Positions 1-6,808 of a DNA stretch of 18,594 nucleotides are shown here, piece by piece. The notes below the pieces were generated by a model that had not been told where the DNA came from, did not search any database, and was given only the letters and a program-made list of their open reading frames with translations. Source of the DNA: Ignavibacteriales bacterium (GTDB lineage Bacteria; Bacteroidota; Ignavibacteria; Ignavibacteriales; Melioribacteraceae); assembly GCA_016929735.1 (NCBI GenBank), contig JAFGID010000123.1, positions 1-18,594 of the forward strand, written 5' to 3'. Both the position numbers and the translations under genes were made by a program. Position 1 is the first letter of the stretch; each line of letters begins with the position of its first letter.

Positions 1-428
1 TGCGACTTTGCAGTGCATTGAGCCTGTCGAAATGCGTCATTGCGGTGAAAAACCCCGTGGGGGTTTAATGTTTATAGAAAAAGAACCGAAACAAAAATCA
101 TAACTCTGTAGGGGTTACACAGAAGGATTGCAAGTTATAAGTGATGTCCCCACTTTAGTCCTCCAAAAGGTTGTTATGATACTTCCCGATGAATCGGGAA
201 ACTCAACAACCATTATAACTTATTTTACTCCTAAGAACTTAATTATTTATCAGGGAAAATGGGTACAAGTTAGGAGCAGATTTTATATGTGTAAAAGTTG
301 TTAAGACAATGAAGAGTGAAAAAGGGACTTATTTTTTAAAGAATCAATAGAGAAGATACCTGATATCAGTCAAGTTGAACCAATTAAATAGTTGATTTTT
401 TACAAGACCCTTCAACAGCAGGTTTTTT
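1..428. other. Gene-poor stretch with palindromic repeats
   Basis: I see no gene here that I can support. It begins with a short repeat-like string (17-34, core GAGCCTGTCGAAATG) of a kind scattered between genes in many bacteria. A 7-bp hairpin AAACCCC-GTG-GGGGTTT lies at about 52-68. A nested hairpin spans 169-211: an outer GGTTGTT/AACAACC stem encloses TTCCCGAT-GA-ATCGGGAA. One frame stays open from about 104 to 304 but has no convincing start or recognisable product. It may hold the remains of decayed DNA or a structured non-coding element; the sequence does not decide. Confidence 0.5.
169..211. repeat. Nested palindrome (hairpin) with CCCGAT/ATCGGG core
   Basis: Two stems are nested: GGTTGTT (169-175) with AACAACC (205-211), and a perfect 8-bp TTCCCGAT (183-190) with ATCGGGAA (193-200). 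The inner core is shared with the palindrome at 1807-1823 and, in shortened form, with 3737-3750, so it looks like a member of a dispersed family. No T-run follows, so it is not an obvious terminator. Confidence 0.6.
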
Positions 429-968
429 TTATGCTGAAATTACAACAATATCAGGATTAACATCTTTTCGCAATAAATTTTCTATTGCTACAAGAGTACC
501 TCGAATTGCGCTTGGACAACTACCACAAGCTCCCTGATAACGGATTTTCAATACATTGTTCTTAAATTCAATTATCTCTAATCCACCACCGTCTCTTTCG
601 AGTGCAGGTTTAACTCGCGTATTGATTACTTCAGTTATTTGCTTAAATATTTCTGTTTCGTTCTGTAATGGCTTTGATATTTTTTCTGAAGGAATTTGTG
701 ATTTATCAAAATTAGTTAATATGGCTGACAATCCTTTTCGTATTTCTTCCCAATCAGCTTCAGGAGTTTTTTCAATTGTGATTATCCTCCCTGTATAAAA
801 AACAGATACAACACCCCAGATCTCAAAAATTTGGCTAGCGAGTGGATCATTCTTTGATTCTTCAGCTGAATTAAATTGCCTTGCATCATATTTTAATAAC
901 CGCTCATTTAATACAAATTTCAACGCTTGCGGATTTGGTGTTAAATCTACATCTTCTATTCTAAACAT
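429..968 (-). CDS. Nfu-type iron-sulfur cluster scaffold/carrier protein
   Basis: This 179-residue cytoplasmic protein probably receives an Fe-S cluster and passes it to target enzymes. Residues about 10-85 match the Nfu N-terminal domain (PNPQALKF near the start, then the FEIWGVVSVFYTG stretch). Residues about 105-175 match the NifU C-terminal domain, with the cluster-binding Cys148-Gly-Ser-Cys151 inside the conserved GACGSCPSA segment. In this family two such CxxC motifs from a dimer hold one [4Fe-4S] cluster. The length is normal and the protein looks intact. The ATG at 968 has AGGA about 6 nt upstream. It lies 43 bp downstream of the methyltransferase gene on the same strand and may be co-transcribed, although TATTTTTG (complement of 990-997) could be the -7 box of its own promoter. 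I cannot say which apo-proteins it serves. Confidence 0.93.
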   Translation of the reverse strand: MFRIEDVDLTPNPQALKFVLNERLLKYDARQFNSAEESKNDPLASQIFEIWGVVSVFYTGRIITIEKTPEADWEEIRKGLSAILTNFDKSQIPSEKISKPLQNETEIFKQITEVINTRVKPALERDGGGLEIIEFKNNVLKIRYQGACGSCPSAIRGTLVAIENLLRKDVNPDIVVISA

Positions 969-1011
969 AAATATCCTAATTTGTTATTACAAAAATATTA
1001 GATGAAATAAT

Positions 1012-1689
1012 TTATTTTCGGTTGTCAATTATTAGTACAAATTCACCTTTTAATTTATTATTTTGTACTTCATTCAAAATATCTTCGATATAACCACGAA
1101 AAATTCTTTCACTTTCTAAACTTAAATTGTAAGCCAGAACAATTTTTTGTTTATGCGAAAAAATTTGTTTTATTTCCAATAATAATTTGAGAAGACGATA
1201 AGGAGTATCAAGAATAATTATTACATCTTTTATCTTTTTTAATTGAAATAATTCCTGTCTTCTAATATCTTTTTTTTGTGATAGCCAACCATAGTAATAA
1301 AATTTTCCAATTTCCAACCCCGAGCTGATAATCGCAGGAACTAATGAATTAGCACCGGGTAATGGAATAATATCAATTTTTGAAGTGATACAAAGATTAA
1401 CTAGATAATGACCCGGATCCGAGAATAGGGGAGAACCACAATCAGAAATTAATCCTGCATTTTTCCCTTCTTTGATTTTCTTAAGAATTTCTGGAGCAAT
1501 TTCTTTTTCGTTATGCTCATTTAATGAGTAGAGTTCTTTTTGTATATTAAATTTTGATAGTAATCTTTTGGCTATTTTAAATTCTTCACAAATAATAAGG
1601 TCAACACTTTTTAATGTATTTATTGCTCTTATAGTAATATCTTCATAATTACCAATTGGTGTAGGGATAAGATATAAATTACCTGCCAT
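1012..1689 (-). CDS. RsmI-like SAM-dependent methyltransferase (tetrapyrrole-methylase fold)
   Basis: This protein of 225 residues has the N-terminal signature of RsmI, which 2'-O-methylates C1402 of 16S rRNA: LYLIPTPIGNYEDIT (5-19), then CEE, NEHNE (57-61), the glycine-rich ISDCGSPLFSDPG loop (81-93) and PLPGANS (109-115). I start it at the ATG at 1689. An upstream in-frame ATG at 1755 would add 22 residues encoded by a dispersed intergenic repeat (1726-1750), which is unlikely to be real protein. It is shorter than classical RsmI of about 280 residues and lacks the C-terminal extension. The usual SDAGTPL loop reads SDCGSPL. It could therefore be a short paralogue with another methylation target. 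It lies between proS and nfu on the same strand. Confidence 0.8.
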   Translation of the reverse strand: MAGNLYLIPTPIGNYEDITIRAINTLKSVDLIICEEFKIAKRLLSKFNIQKELYSLNEHNEKEIAPEILKKIKEGKNAGLISDCGSPLFSDPGHYLVNLCITSKIDIIPLPGANSLVPAIISSGLEIGKFYYYGWLSQKKDIRRQELFQLKKIKDVIIILDTPYRLLKLLLEIKQIFSHKQKIVLAYNLSLESERIFRGYIEDILNEVQNNKLKGEFVLIIDNRK

Positions 1690-1725
1690 AAAAATATATT
1701 TCCAATGTAACTTTATTTGAGCGTT

Positions 1726-1750
1726 ATTCTGAACGAAGTGAAAAATCCCA
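1726..1750. repeat. Dispersed intergenic repeat fragment
   Basis: The string ATTCTGAACGAAGTGAAAAA followed by TCCCA resembles a short sequence commonly scattered between genes in Bacteroidetes-type genomes (recalled from general knowledge, not searched). It lies just upstream of the methyltransferase start and produces a false N-terminal reading extension. Confidence 0.5.
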
Positions 1751-1766
1751 GACACTATTTGATGAG

Positions 1767-1912
1767 ATGGGGCTGTCTCAAAAGCATTAAAAATGTCATT
1801 CCCGCGTCCCGATAAAATCGGGAGGAATCCATTAACTTGTTGTTATACAATGATTTACAAATTCCCTTTCACTTCTCTTTTGCTATAAATTACCCTTTTG
1901 AGATAGCCCCAT
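1767..1912. mobile_element. MITE-like 146-bp element with 18-bp terminal inverted repeats
   Basis: The left end ATGGGGCTGTCTCAAAAG (1767-1784) and the right end CTTTTGAGATAGCCCCAT (1895-1912) are inverted copies matching at 17 of 18 positions. The interior is about 110 bp and has no coding capacity, so the element would depend on a transposase supplied elsewhere. The end sequence resembles insertion-sequence termini. No clear target-site duplication longer than 2 bp is visible. The interior contains a GTCATTCCCG-type hairpin repeat (1795-1830). It fills the gap between the proS stop (1922) and the methyltransferase gene, so it may have separated a former operon. Confidence 0.65.
1795..1830. 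repeat. GTCATTCC...GGAATCC palindromic repeat
   Basis: The perfect stem TCCCGAT (1807-1813)/ATCGGGA (1817-1823) has a 3-nt AAA loop and is flanked by GTCATTCCCGCG on the left and GGAATCC on the right. Similar units occur at 3725-3763 and 3815-3840. It is nested inside the MITE-like element. Confidence 0.6.
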
Positions 1913-1921
1913 GACATTAAA

Positions 1922-3613
1922 TTATTTGATTATTTCTTTAATCTTATTTTCTAATTCATCAATCTTAACTTTGTATCTTTCACCTGTTTTTCTGAACTTG
2001 ATTTCAATGGAATTTTCTTTTAAGTTTTTCTCGCCAACAATAATTTGTATTGGTATCCCAATTAAATCCGCATCGTTAAATTTAACACCCGCTGTTTCAT
2101 CAATCCTATCATCAAATAAAATCTCATAGCCTTTTTTAGTTAATTCATCAAAAATTTTTTCTGCAATATTACTCACTTCATTGTTTTTCATATTTAAACC
2201 AACTAAATGCAAATCGAAAGGAGTTAAGTGCTCATTCCAAAGAATTCCTTTTTCATCATAATTCTGCTCGATAAAACAAGCTAATATCCTTTCAACACCA
2301 ATACCGTAACTTCCCATTACAATTGGATGATCCTTACCGTGTTCATCGAGATAGCGAACTCCTAGAGCATCAGAATATTTTGTTCCAAGTTTGAATATAT
2401 GTCCAAGTTCAATTGCTTTAAAAACTTCTAATTCATTTTGACAACGAATACATTTTTCGCCTGATTTAGCAAATCTTAGATCAGCATATTCAATATTTTT
2501 TACATCACGAACTAAATCAATGCCGCCAATATGAAAATCATTTTTATTTGCACCACTGAAGAGATTGTTCCTATCCTTTAATTTTAAATCGGCAATTATT
2601 CTCAATCCTATTTTAATAGGACCAATTGAACCTGCATCAGCACCTGTGATTTCTTTTAATTCTTCAGGATGTCCGGGACGAACTGTACCACCAAGAAATG
2701 ATAATAGCTTATTTTCATTTACTTCTTCGTTACCCTGCATCAAAATTAAAACAGGTGTATCGTTATTGTGAATATAAATTCTGCTTTTAGCACATTGTGT
2801 ATCATCTATTTTTAAGAATCCACAAAGTTCGTCAATGCTTTTAACATTTGGAGTTGATATTTCGTAAATTTCTTTTGAAATTTCATCACGTTTTATCGGT
2901 TCGATAATTGATGTAGCTACCTCGACATTCGCAGCGTATCCGCATTTGGAACAGTAAGCAACAGTATCTTCGCCTGCATCGGATTTGAGCATGAATTCTT
3001 CTGATTTGCTACCACCCATAGCACCACTCGAGGCACCAACAACGAAATATTTTAATCCACATCTGTCAAAAATTTTTCTATATGCTTTATCGTGTGCTTC
3101 GTAGGATTTATCCAATCCTTCGTAATCAACATCGAAAGAATAAGCATCTTTCATCAGGAATTGTCTTCCACGGATTACTCCACTTCGTGGTCTTGGTTCG
3201 TTACGGAATTTTGTCTGAATTTGATACCAAATTTGTGGCAAATCTTTATATGATTTCAAATTTCCTTTTGCATGAAAAGCCATTATTTCTTCATGTGTAG
3301 GAGCAAGTACATAATCACGATTTTTTATGTGAAATAAAGTATCGCCAAATGCTTCAACTCTTCCTGTTTCTTGCCAGATTTCCTTTGGATTCAATGCTGG
3401 AAGGTGGAATTCCTGACCGCCAATGGCGTTCATTTCTTCGCGAATTACCTCTGAAATTTTTCTAATTAATTTATAACCAATTGGTAAGAATGAATAAATA
3501 CCAGCAGAGAGCATTCTTGTTAGTCCTGCACGTATCATTAAGATATGACTTGGAATAACAGCATCGCCGGGAGTTTCTTTTAATGTGGGGATAAATGTTT
3601 TACTAAAACGCAT
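1922..3613 (-). CDS. proS: Prolyl-tRNA synthetase, bacterial type with editing insertion
   Basis: This class II aminoacyl-tRNA synthetase charges tRNA-Pro with proline in the cytoplasm. It is 563 residues, the normal size for the bacterial form. Motif 1 covers about 37-75 (AGIYSFLPIG onward). Motif 2 covers 136-156, including FRNEPRPRSG and the RGRQFLMKD segment. Motif 3 lies at about 428-446 (GSYGIGVERIL). Between motifs 2 and 3 lies the YbaK-like editing domain (about 225-385) with Lys276 at the position expected for the editing lysine and GIDLV at 364-368. Two CxxC pairs (221/224 and 388/391) flank the insertion, as in many bacterial ProRS. The C-terminal anticodon-binding domain runs from about 460. 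It is first of three minus-strand genes and has a good promoter just upstream. Confidence 0.98.
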   Translation of the reverse strand: MRFSKTFIPTLKETPGDAVIPSHILMIRAGLTRMLSAGIYSFLPIGYKLIRKISEVIREEMNAIGGQEFHLPALNPKEIWQETGRVEAFGDTLFHIKNRDYVLAPTHEEIMAFHAKGNLKSYKDLPQIWYQIQTKFRNEPRPRSGVIRGRQFLMKDAYSFDVDYEGLDKSYEAHDKAYRKIFDRCGLKYFVVGASSGAMGGSKSEEFMLKSDAGEDTVAYCSKCGYAANVEVATSIIEPIKRDEISKEIYEISTPNVKSIDELCGFLKIDDTQCAKSRIYIHNNDTPVLILMQGNEEVNENKLLSFLGGTVRPGHPEELKEITGADAGSIGPIKIGLRIIADLKLKDRNNLFSGANKNDFHIGGIDLVRDVKNIEYADLRFAKSGEKCIRCQNELEVFKAIELGHIFKLGTKYSDALGVRYLDEHGKDHPIVMGSYGIGVERILACFIEQNYDEKGILWNEHLTPFDLHLVGLNMKNNEVSNIAEKIFDELTKKGYEILFDDRIDETAGVKFNDADLIGIPIQIIVGEKNLKENSIEIKFRKTGERYKVKIDELENKIKEIIK

Positions 3614-3642
3614 AATTCACTTAATTATTTATATTTTAGGTG

Positions 3643-3673
3643 CAAAAATAAATAAATGTTAATGGATGGCAAA
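3643..3673 (-). promoter_or_regulatory. Bacteroidetes-type promoter for proS
   Basis: On the minus strand TTTG (complement of 3670-3673) is followed after 19 nt by TATTTTTG (complement of 3643-3650). This matches the -33 TTTG / -7 TAnnTTTG pattern known for Bacteroidetes housekeeping promoters. The predicted transcript would have a leader of roughly 25 nt before the proS ATG. Confidence 0.6.
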
Positions 3674-3724
3674 GAAAAGAGAGGAGGAAATTATTATTTG
3701 AAACCTCTGAAATATTACACTATT

Positions 3725-3763
3725 GTCATACTGAAATCCGATTTATCGGACTGAAGCATCTCG
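3725..3763. repeat. Dispersed palindromic repeat unit
   Basis: GTCATACTGAAA is followed by the perfect palindrome TCCGAT (3737-3742) TT ATCGGA (3745-3750) and then CTGAAGCATCTCG. The GTCAT start and the CGAT/ATCG palindrome tie it to the unit at 1795-1830. Confidence 0.5.
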
Positions 3764-3814
3764 TTTATACTCAGAATTAGATAGCTTTGAAGAACTATTT
3801 GTTGATAAATAAAT

Positions 3815-3840
3815 GTCATTCCCAACTTGATTGAGAATCC
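3815..3840. repeat. Dispersed GTCATTCCC...GAATCC repeat unit
   Basis: GTCATTCCCAACTTGATTGA followed by GAATCC can fold ATTCCCAA with TTGAGAAT (one mismatch) around CTTGA. It shares its GTCATTCC start and AATCC end with the unit at 1795-1830. Confidence 0.5.
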
Positions 3841-3944
3841 ATTTATTTTTTATACTTACAGATTTTCATAAAAGAAAAAATATCGCATCTTTTAGTTTTT
3901 CAAAACCTTCAATTAATATAATTCTCCTAAACGTCGAAATCAAT

Positions 3945-6227
3945 TTAAAACATCAAACTGACTCCTATTGAAGGTAGAATTCCAATTGATGATTCATTTT
4001 CTGCAATTTGTTTTTCTCTATCCCAGCGCAGGTTATTGCTGTATTTATTATTGTAAATATTTTGAATGTCAAGATAAGTTATTAAACTCCAACCATTAAA
4101 ATCCCACCTTTTATCAACTCGGACATCTAAAGAATGTAAAGCATCAAATCTCTCGGTGTTATATTTTTCAACACTCTGTGTACCATCGTTGTTAAATGGA
4201 GTATATGGATTTCCAGTCGCCAATCTAAACTTAAACGATGTTTCCCAATTTTTATCAAATACATATCCGAAGACGAGATTGACAATCCATCTCTGGTCGT
4301 ATAAAGAATATCTCTCAATTTCATCAAGACCGGTAAATTTTGAGACATTATATGTCAAGCTGAAAAGAGCATAATGCGGAATATCAGAAGATTTTTTCTG
4401 AACCGAGAATTCAATTCCATTTGAATAACCAATACCACTACTTACAAGTTGCTCCAATCCGAATGTTGCGAAGTTATCGTTTGTTCCTGTATATCCTGCT
4501 CCTGTATTTGCCAAAACAATATACGGTCGCAGAACACTTGTTGGATAGTTATGGTAATCTTTGTAATAAAATTCCAGTTTAGCGCGGACATCTTTTCGCA
4601 ACCTTTGGTCAATCCCTACGATATACTGATTTACTCTAATTGCTTTCAGATTTTTATTTGCTTCGTTTGCTTGCAACCAAATATATGAAGGAAACTGATG
4701 ATAAATTCCTATTGCAAAATTTAATGTAGTCAAATCAGTCAAATAGTATGCAGTTGAAAATCTTGGACTGAAATATATTTTTTCTTCTATTGCATTGAAA
4801 TAGTCCAACCGCAGTCCAAAATTGAAACGGATATTATCATTGCAACACATTTTGCTATATTGAGAATAAACGGATGCCTTATAATATTTTTTAGCTGAGG
4901 ATAATTCATTAACCTCTAAAGTCTCACCAAAGGTTGTTGTGTATGGTGGGAAAAATACATCAGCATTGAATTTTATATATTTACCTGATGCGCCAAGATT
5001 GAGTTCGCTTGTTCTATCTAATTTATAAACTAAATCAAATTTAAGTTCATTCTCCTGCTCACGTGATTTATTTGTGAATATTGGGTTGAACAGTGTATCT
5101 TTTTGAAACGAATCGTAGTCAACAAAATTACGGCTTAAACTTATAGTGTAGAAACCATCTTTAATCAAATGCTGATATGATAACCCTGCTAAATATTGAT
5201 TTTGATTTGTCCCTAAAATTCTGGAATTGTCTTCAATATCTTCTTTCGAATTATTGTTAAATTTTACTCTGTCGAAAGCACTTATGAATAAAAAGGAGAG
5301 CTTGTTAGTCGTATTAAAATTATAATTATATTTTGCTATTACATCCCAATATTCGGGGACGAAATTGAAACCAGCAGCATCAAAAATAAAGTCAAGATAA
5401 CTTCTTCGTGCTGAAAAGAAAAATCTTTGGTTATCTGAAATTGGTCCCTCAAGGTTTAAGCCGAATTGTGTTGCAGAAATTGTTGCTTTGCCACCGAGTT
5501 TATCTTTTCTTCCTTCGCGTAAACTGAGTTCGAGGACTGATGATAATTTGTCGCCATAAATTGAAGAAAATCCACCTGTTGAAAAAGTTGTGTTCGATAC
5601 AAAGTCCAGATTTATAAAACTTAACGGACCACCAGTTGCACCTTGAGTTCCAAAGTGGTTTATATTCGGAACAACAAATCCATCAACAATAAACAAATTT
5701 TCTGATGGAGCACCACCGCGAACAATTAAATCATTCCGACCTGCACTCACTTGCGAGATGCCTGGTAGAATTGACAAGGCACGAATCACATCTTCAAATC
5801 CACCTGGAGAGCGGCGAATTTCTTCATAGCCGAAGCTTGTTACGCTTATAACTTCTGTCGTATTAATGTCGAAATAATCAGCTTCGACTACAACATAATC
5901 CAACTCAACAGCGGATTGTAATAAGTCAAAATCAATCATAGCGGACATTGCTGAATTTACCACTACATCTGTTCTTATTCCCGGTTCATAACCGATAAAG
6001 CTTGCACGAACTTGGTATGTACCAATAGGAATATTTCTAATTTCAAAATATCCTTGAATGTCTGTTGCAGCACCAAAGTCAGTTCCAATCACAATTACAT
6101 TTACACCGATAAGTGGTTCTTTACTCACTCTGTCAACTACTTTGCCTGTAATGTTGCCTCTTTGTGCAATGTTTGCTTGAAATGCAATAATAAATAAAAA
6201 TAAAAATTTTAAAACTTTTTTAGTCAT
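3945..6227 (-). CDS. TonB-dependent outer-membrane receptor with carboxypeptidase-regulatory-like N-terminus
   Basis: This 760-residue protein is predicted to be an outer-membrane active transporter energised by the TonB-ExbB-ExbD complex. Residues 1-21 form a signal peptide ending ANIAQ. Residues about 24-103 are a carboxypeptidase-regulatory-like beta domain (GKVVDRVSKEPLIGVNV, then GYFEIRNIPIGTY). About 115-240 is the plug, with IVRGGAPSENLFIVDG near 168-183. The rest is the beta-barrel, ending in the C-terminal aromatic Phe760 expected for barrel insertion. No SusD-like partner gene is adjacent, so a glycan-uptake role is not supported and the substrate is unknown. The start has GAGG about 6 nt upstream of the ATG. 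It stands alone on the minus strand, and two orphan T9SS sorting-domain fragments lie on the opposite strand just upstream. Confidence 0.93.
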   Translation of the reverse strand: MTKKVLKFLFLFIIAFQANIAQRGNITGKVVDRVSKEPLIGVNVIVIGTDFGAATDIQGYFEIRNIPIGTYQVRASFIGYEPGIRTDVVVNSAMSAMIDFDLLQSAVELDYVVVEADYFDINTTEVISVTSFGYEEIRRSPGGFEDVIRALSILPGISQVSAGRNDLIVRGGAPSENLFIVDGFVVPNINHFGTQGATGGPLSFINLDFVSNTTFSTGGFSSIYGDKLSSVLELSLREGRKDKLGGKATISATQFGLNLEGPISDNQRFFFSARRSYLDFIFDAAGFNFVPEYWDVIAKYNYNFNTTNKLSFLFISAFDRVKFNNNSKEDIEDNSRILGTNQNQYLAGLSYQHLIKDGFYTISLSRNFVDYDSFQKDTLFNPIFTNKSREQENELKFDLVYKLDRTSELNLGASGKYIKFNADVFFPPYTTTFGETLEVNELSSAKKYYKASVYSQYSKMCCNDNIRFNFGLRLDYFNAIEEKIYFSPRFSTAYYLTDLTTLNFAIGIYHQFPSYIWLQANEANKNLKAIRVNQYIVGIDQRLRKDVRAKLEFYYKDYHNYPTSVLRPYIVLANTGAGYTGTNDNFATFGLEQLVSSGIGYSNGIEFSVQKKSSDIPHYALFSLTYNVSKFTGLDEIERYSLYDQRWIVNLVFGYVFDKNWETSFKFRLATGNPYTPFNNDGTQSVEKYNTERFDALHSLDVRVDKRWDFNGWSLITYLDIQNIYNNKYSNNLRWDREKQIAENESSIGILPSIGVSLMF

Positions 6228-6283
6228 CTTAGCCTCATTTTTTTCTTTTTAGATGATAAAAATTAATAAAGGTTTTTAGAAAA

Positions 6284-6382
6284 AATGAATTTAATGAAAA
6301 TAATTTATCAAGTGGAATAGATTTATATCAAATAGAAGCAAGTGATTTTGTGTCGGTTAAGAAAATGATTTTGATGAAGTAA
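6284..6382 (+). pseudogene. Orphan T9SS C-terminal sorting-domain fragment, copy 1
   Basis: A frame with no start codon reads NEFNENNLSSGIDLYQIEAS then DFVSVKKMILMK and a stop. This is the typical end of a type IX secretion (Por secretion tail) sorting domain: the LSSGxYxYxI turn followed by KKMxLxK at the terminus. Stops in the same frame at 6254-6259 cut it off from any gene body. The usual Tyr and Arg in the GIYLYR turn are replaced by Asp and Gln here, consistent with decay. It is about 90% identical in DNA to copy 2. Confidence 0.7.
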
Positions 6383-6392
6383 ATAGTTTTAT

Positions 6393-6486
6393 ACAGATGA
6401 CATCTTTAGCAATTGGCGATAACTTTTATAATTATCTGACTTATTAGTTATTTATTGCTTTTTCCAAAAATAAAGATGTCATCTGT
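6393..6486. mobile_element. MITE-like 94-bp element with 16-bp perfect inverted ends
   Basis: ACAGATGACATCTTTA (6393-6408) and TAAAGATGTCATCTGT (6471-6486) are exact reverse complements, separated by 62 nt of AT-rich, non-coding DNA. Each end contains its own palindrome, AGATG-A-CATCT or AGATG-T-CATCT. The element lies exactly between the two sorting-domain fragments. It may be a small non-autonomous transposon or the residue of an excised insertion sequence. No clear target-site duplication is visible. Confidence 0.55.
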
Positions 6487-6499
6487 TTTGGGTGGGAAT

Positions 6500-6601
6500 A
6501 CAGTTGAATTTAATGCAAATAATTTATCAAGCGGAATTTATTTATATAGAATAGAAGCAAGTGATTTTGTCTCGGTTAAGAAGATGATTTTGTTGAAATA
6601 A
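6500..6601 (+). pseudogene. Orphan T9SS C-terminal sorting-domain fragment, copy 2
   Basis: This copy reads TVEFNANNLSSGIYLYRIEA then SDFVSVKKMILLK and a stop, a canonical type IX sorting-domain end. Upstream the frame stays open back into the inverted-repeat element (an in-frame ATG at 6476 gives MSSVLGGNTV...), but there is no cargo domain or signal peptide, so it cannot be a working secreted protein. A good terminator follows at 6623-6655, as expected at the true 3' end of a former gene. The organism therefore probably has, or recently had, a type IX secretion system encoded elsewhere. Confidence 0.75.
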
Positions 6602-6622
6602 GAAATAATTTTATATTAAATT

Positions 6623-6655
6623 AAAACTGCCGTAAAGTATGCAGCAGTTTTTTTT
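6623..6655 (+). terminator. Rho-independent terminator after the sorting-domain remnant
   Basis: AAAACTGC (6623-6630) pairs with GCAGTTTT (6644-6651) across a 13-nt loop, and the T-run continues to 6655. It follows the copy-2 stop codon by about 20 nt. The same hairpin could also shield the toxin-antitoxin operon from upstream transcription. Confidence 0.7.
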
Positions 6656-6746
6656 AATTTTAATAATTTAGCTCAGCAGTTAAATAGTCTAACAATATAT
6701 TTTTTCCAGTAATCAAATAAGAATATTTCTGATTTATAAATAAAAA

Positions 6747-6778
6747 TTTGAATTTTACTAATTAAGTACTTATTTTTG
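6747..6778 (+). promoter_or_regulatory. Promoter and possible operator of the toxin-antitoxin operon
   Basis: TTTG (6747-6750) is followed after 20 nt by TATTTTTG (6771-6778), fitting the Bacteroidetes -33/-7 consensus, about 30 nt before the antitoxin ATG. A perfect 10-bp palindrome TAAGTACTTA (6763-6772) overlaps the start of the -7 box. E. coli YefM binds palindromes with a TGTACA core, so this GTAC-centred site is a plausible operator for autorepression; that role is inferred. Confidence 0.6.
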
Positions 6779-6808
6779 CACTTAAAGAATAACAATTTAA
6801 GGTGTATT

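Larger units (their letters stand above)
3614..3944. other. Intergenic gap between TonB receptor 3' end and proS, with repeats
   Basis: Apart from the proS promoter at its right-hand start, this gap holds two repeat units (3725-3763 and 3815-3840). I see no gene, RNA or clear terminator for the TonB receptor gene that ends at 3945. Confidence 0.5.

Noticed and set aside
104..304. Open frame of about 67 codons (ATG at 176 gives 42 residues)
   Set aside because: It has no convincing ribosome site, no family resemblance, and part of its reading is just the translated palindrome at 183-200; this length is not surprising by chance.
420..431. Terminator ending in GGTTTTTTTTA near the nfu stop
   Set aside because: The T-run is on the plus strand, opposite to the nfu transcript, and only a 3-bp stem can be drawn before it.
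3945..6227. SusC-type glycan receptor (polysaccharide utilisation locus)
   Set aside because: It is shorter than typical SusC proteins (about 1000 residues), and no SusD, sensor or glycoside hydrolase gene is adjacent.
6660..6700. tRNA-like D-arm string TAGCTCAGCAGTTAAATAG
   Set aside because: No acceptor stem, anticodon arm or TTCGAATC-type T-arm follows at the right distance.
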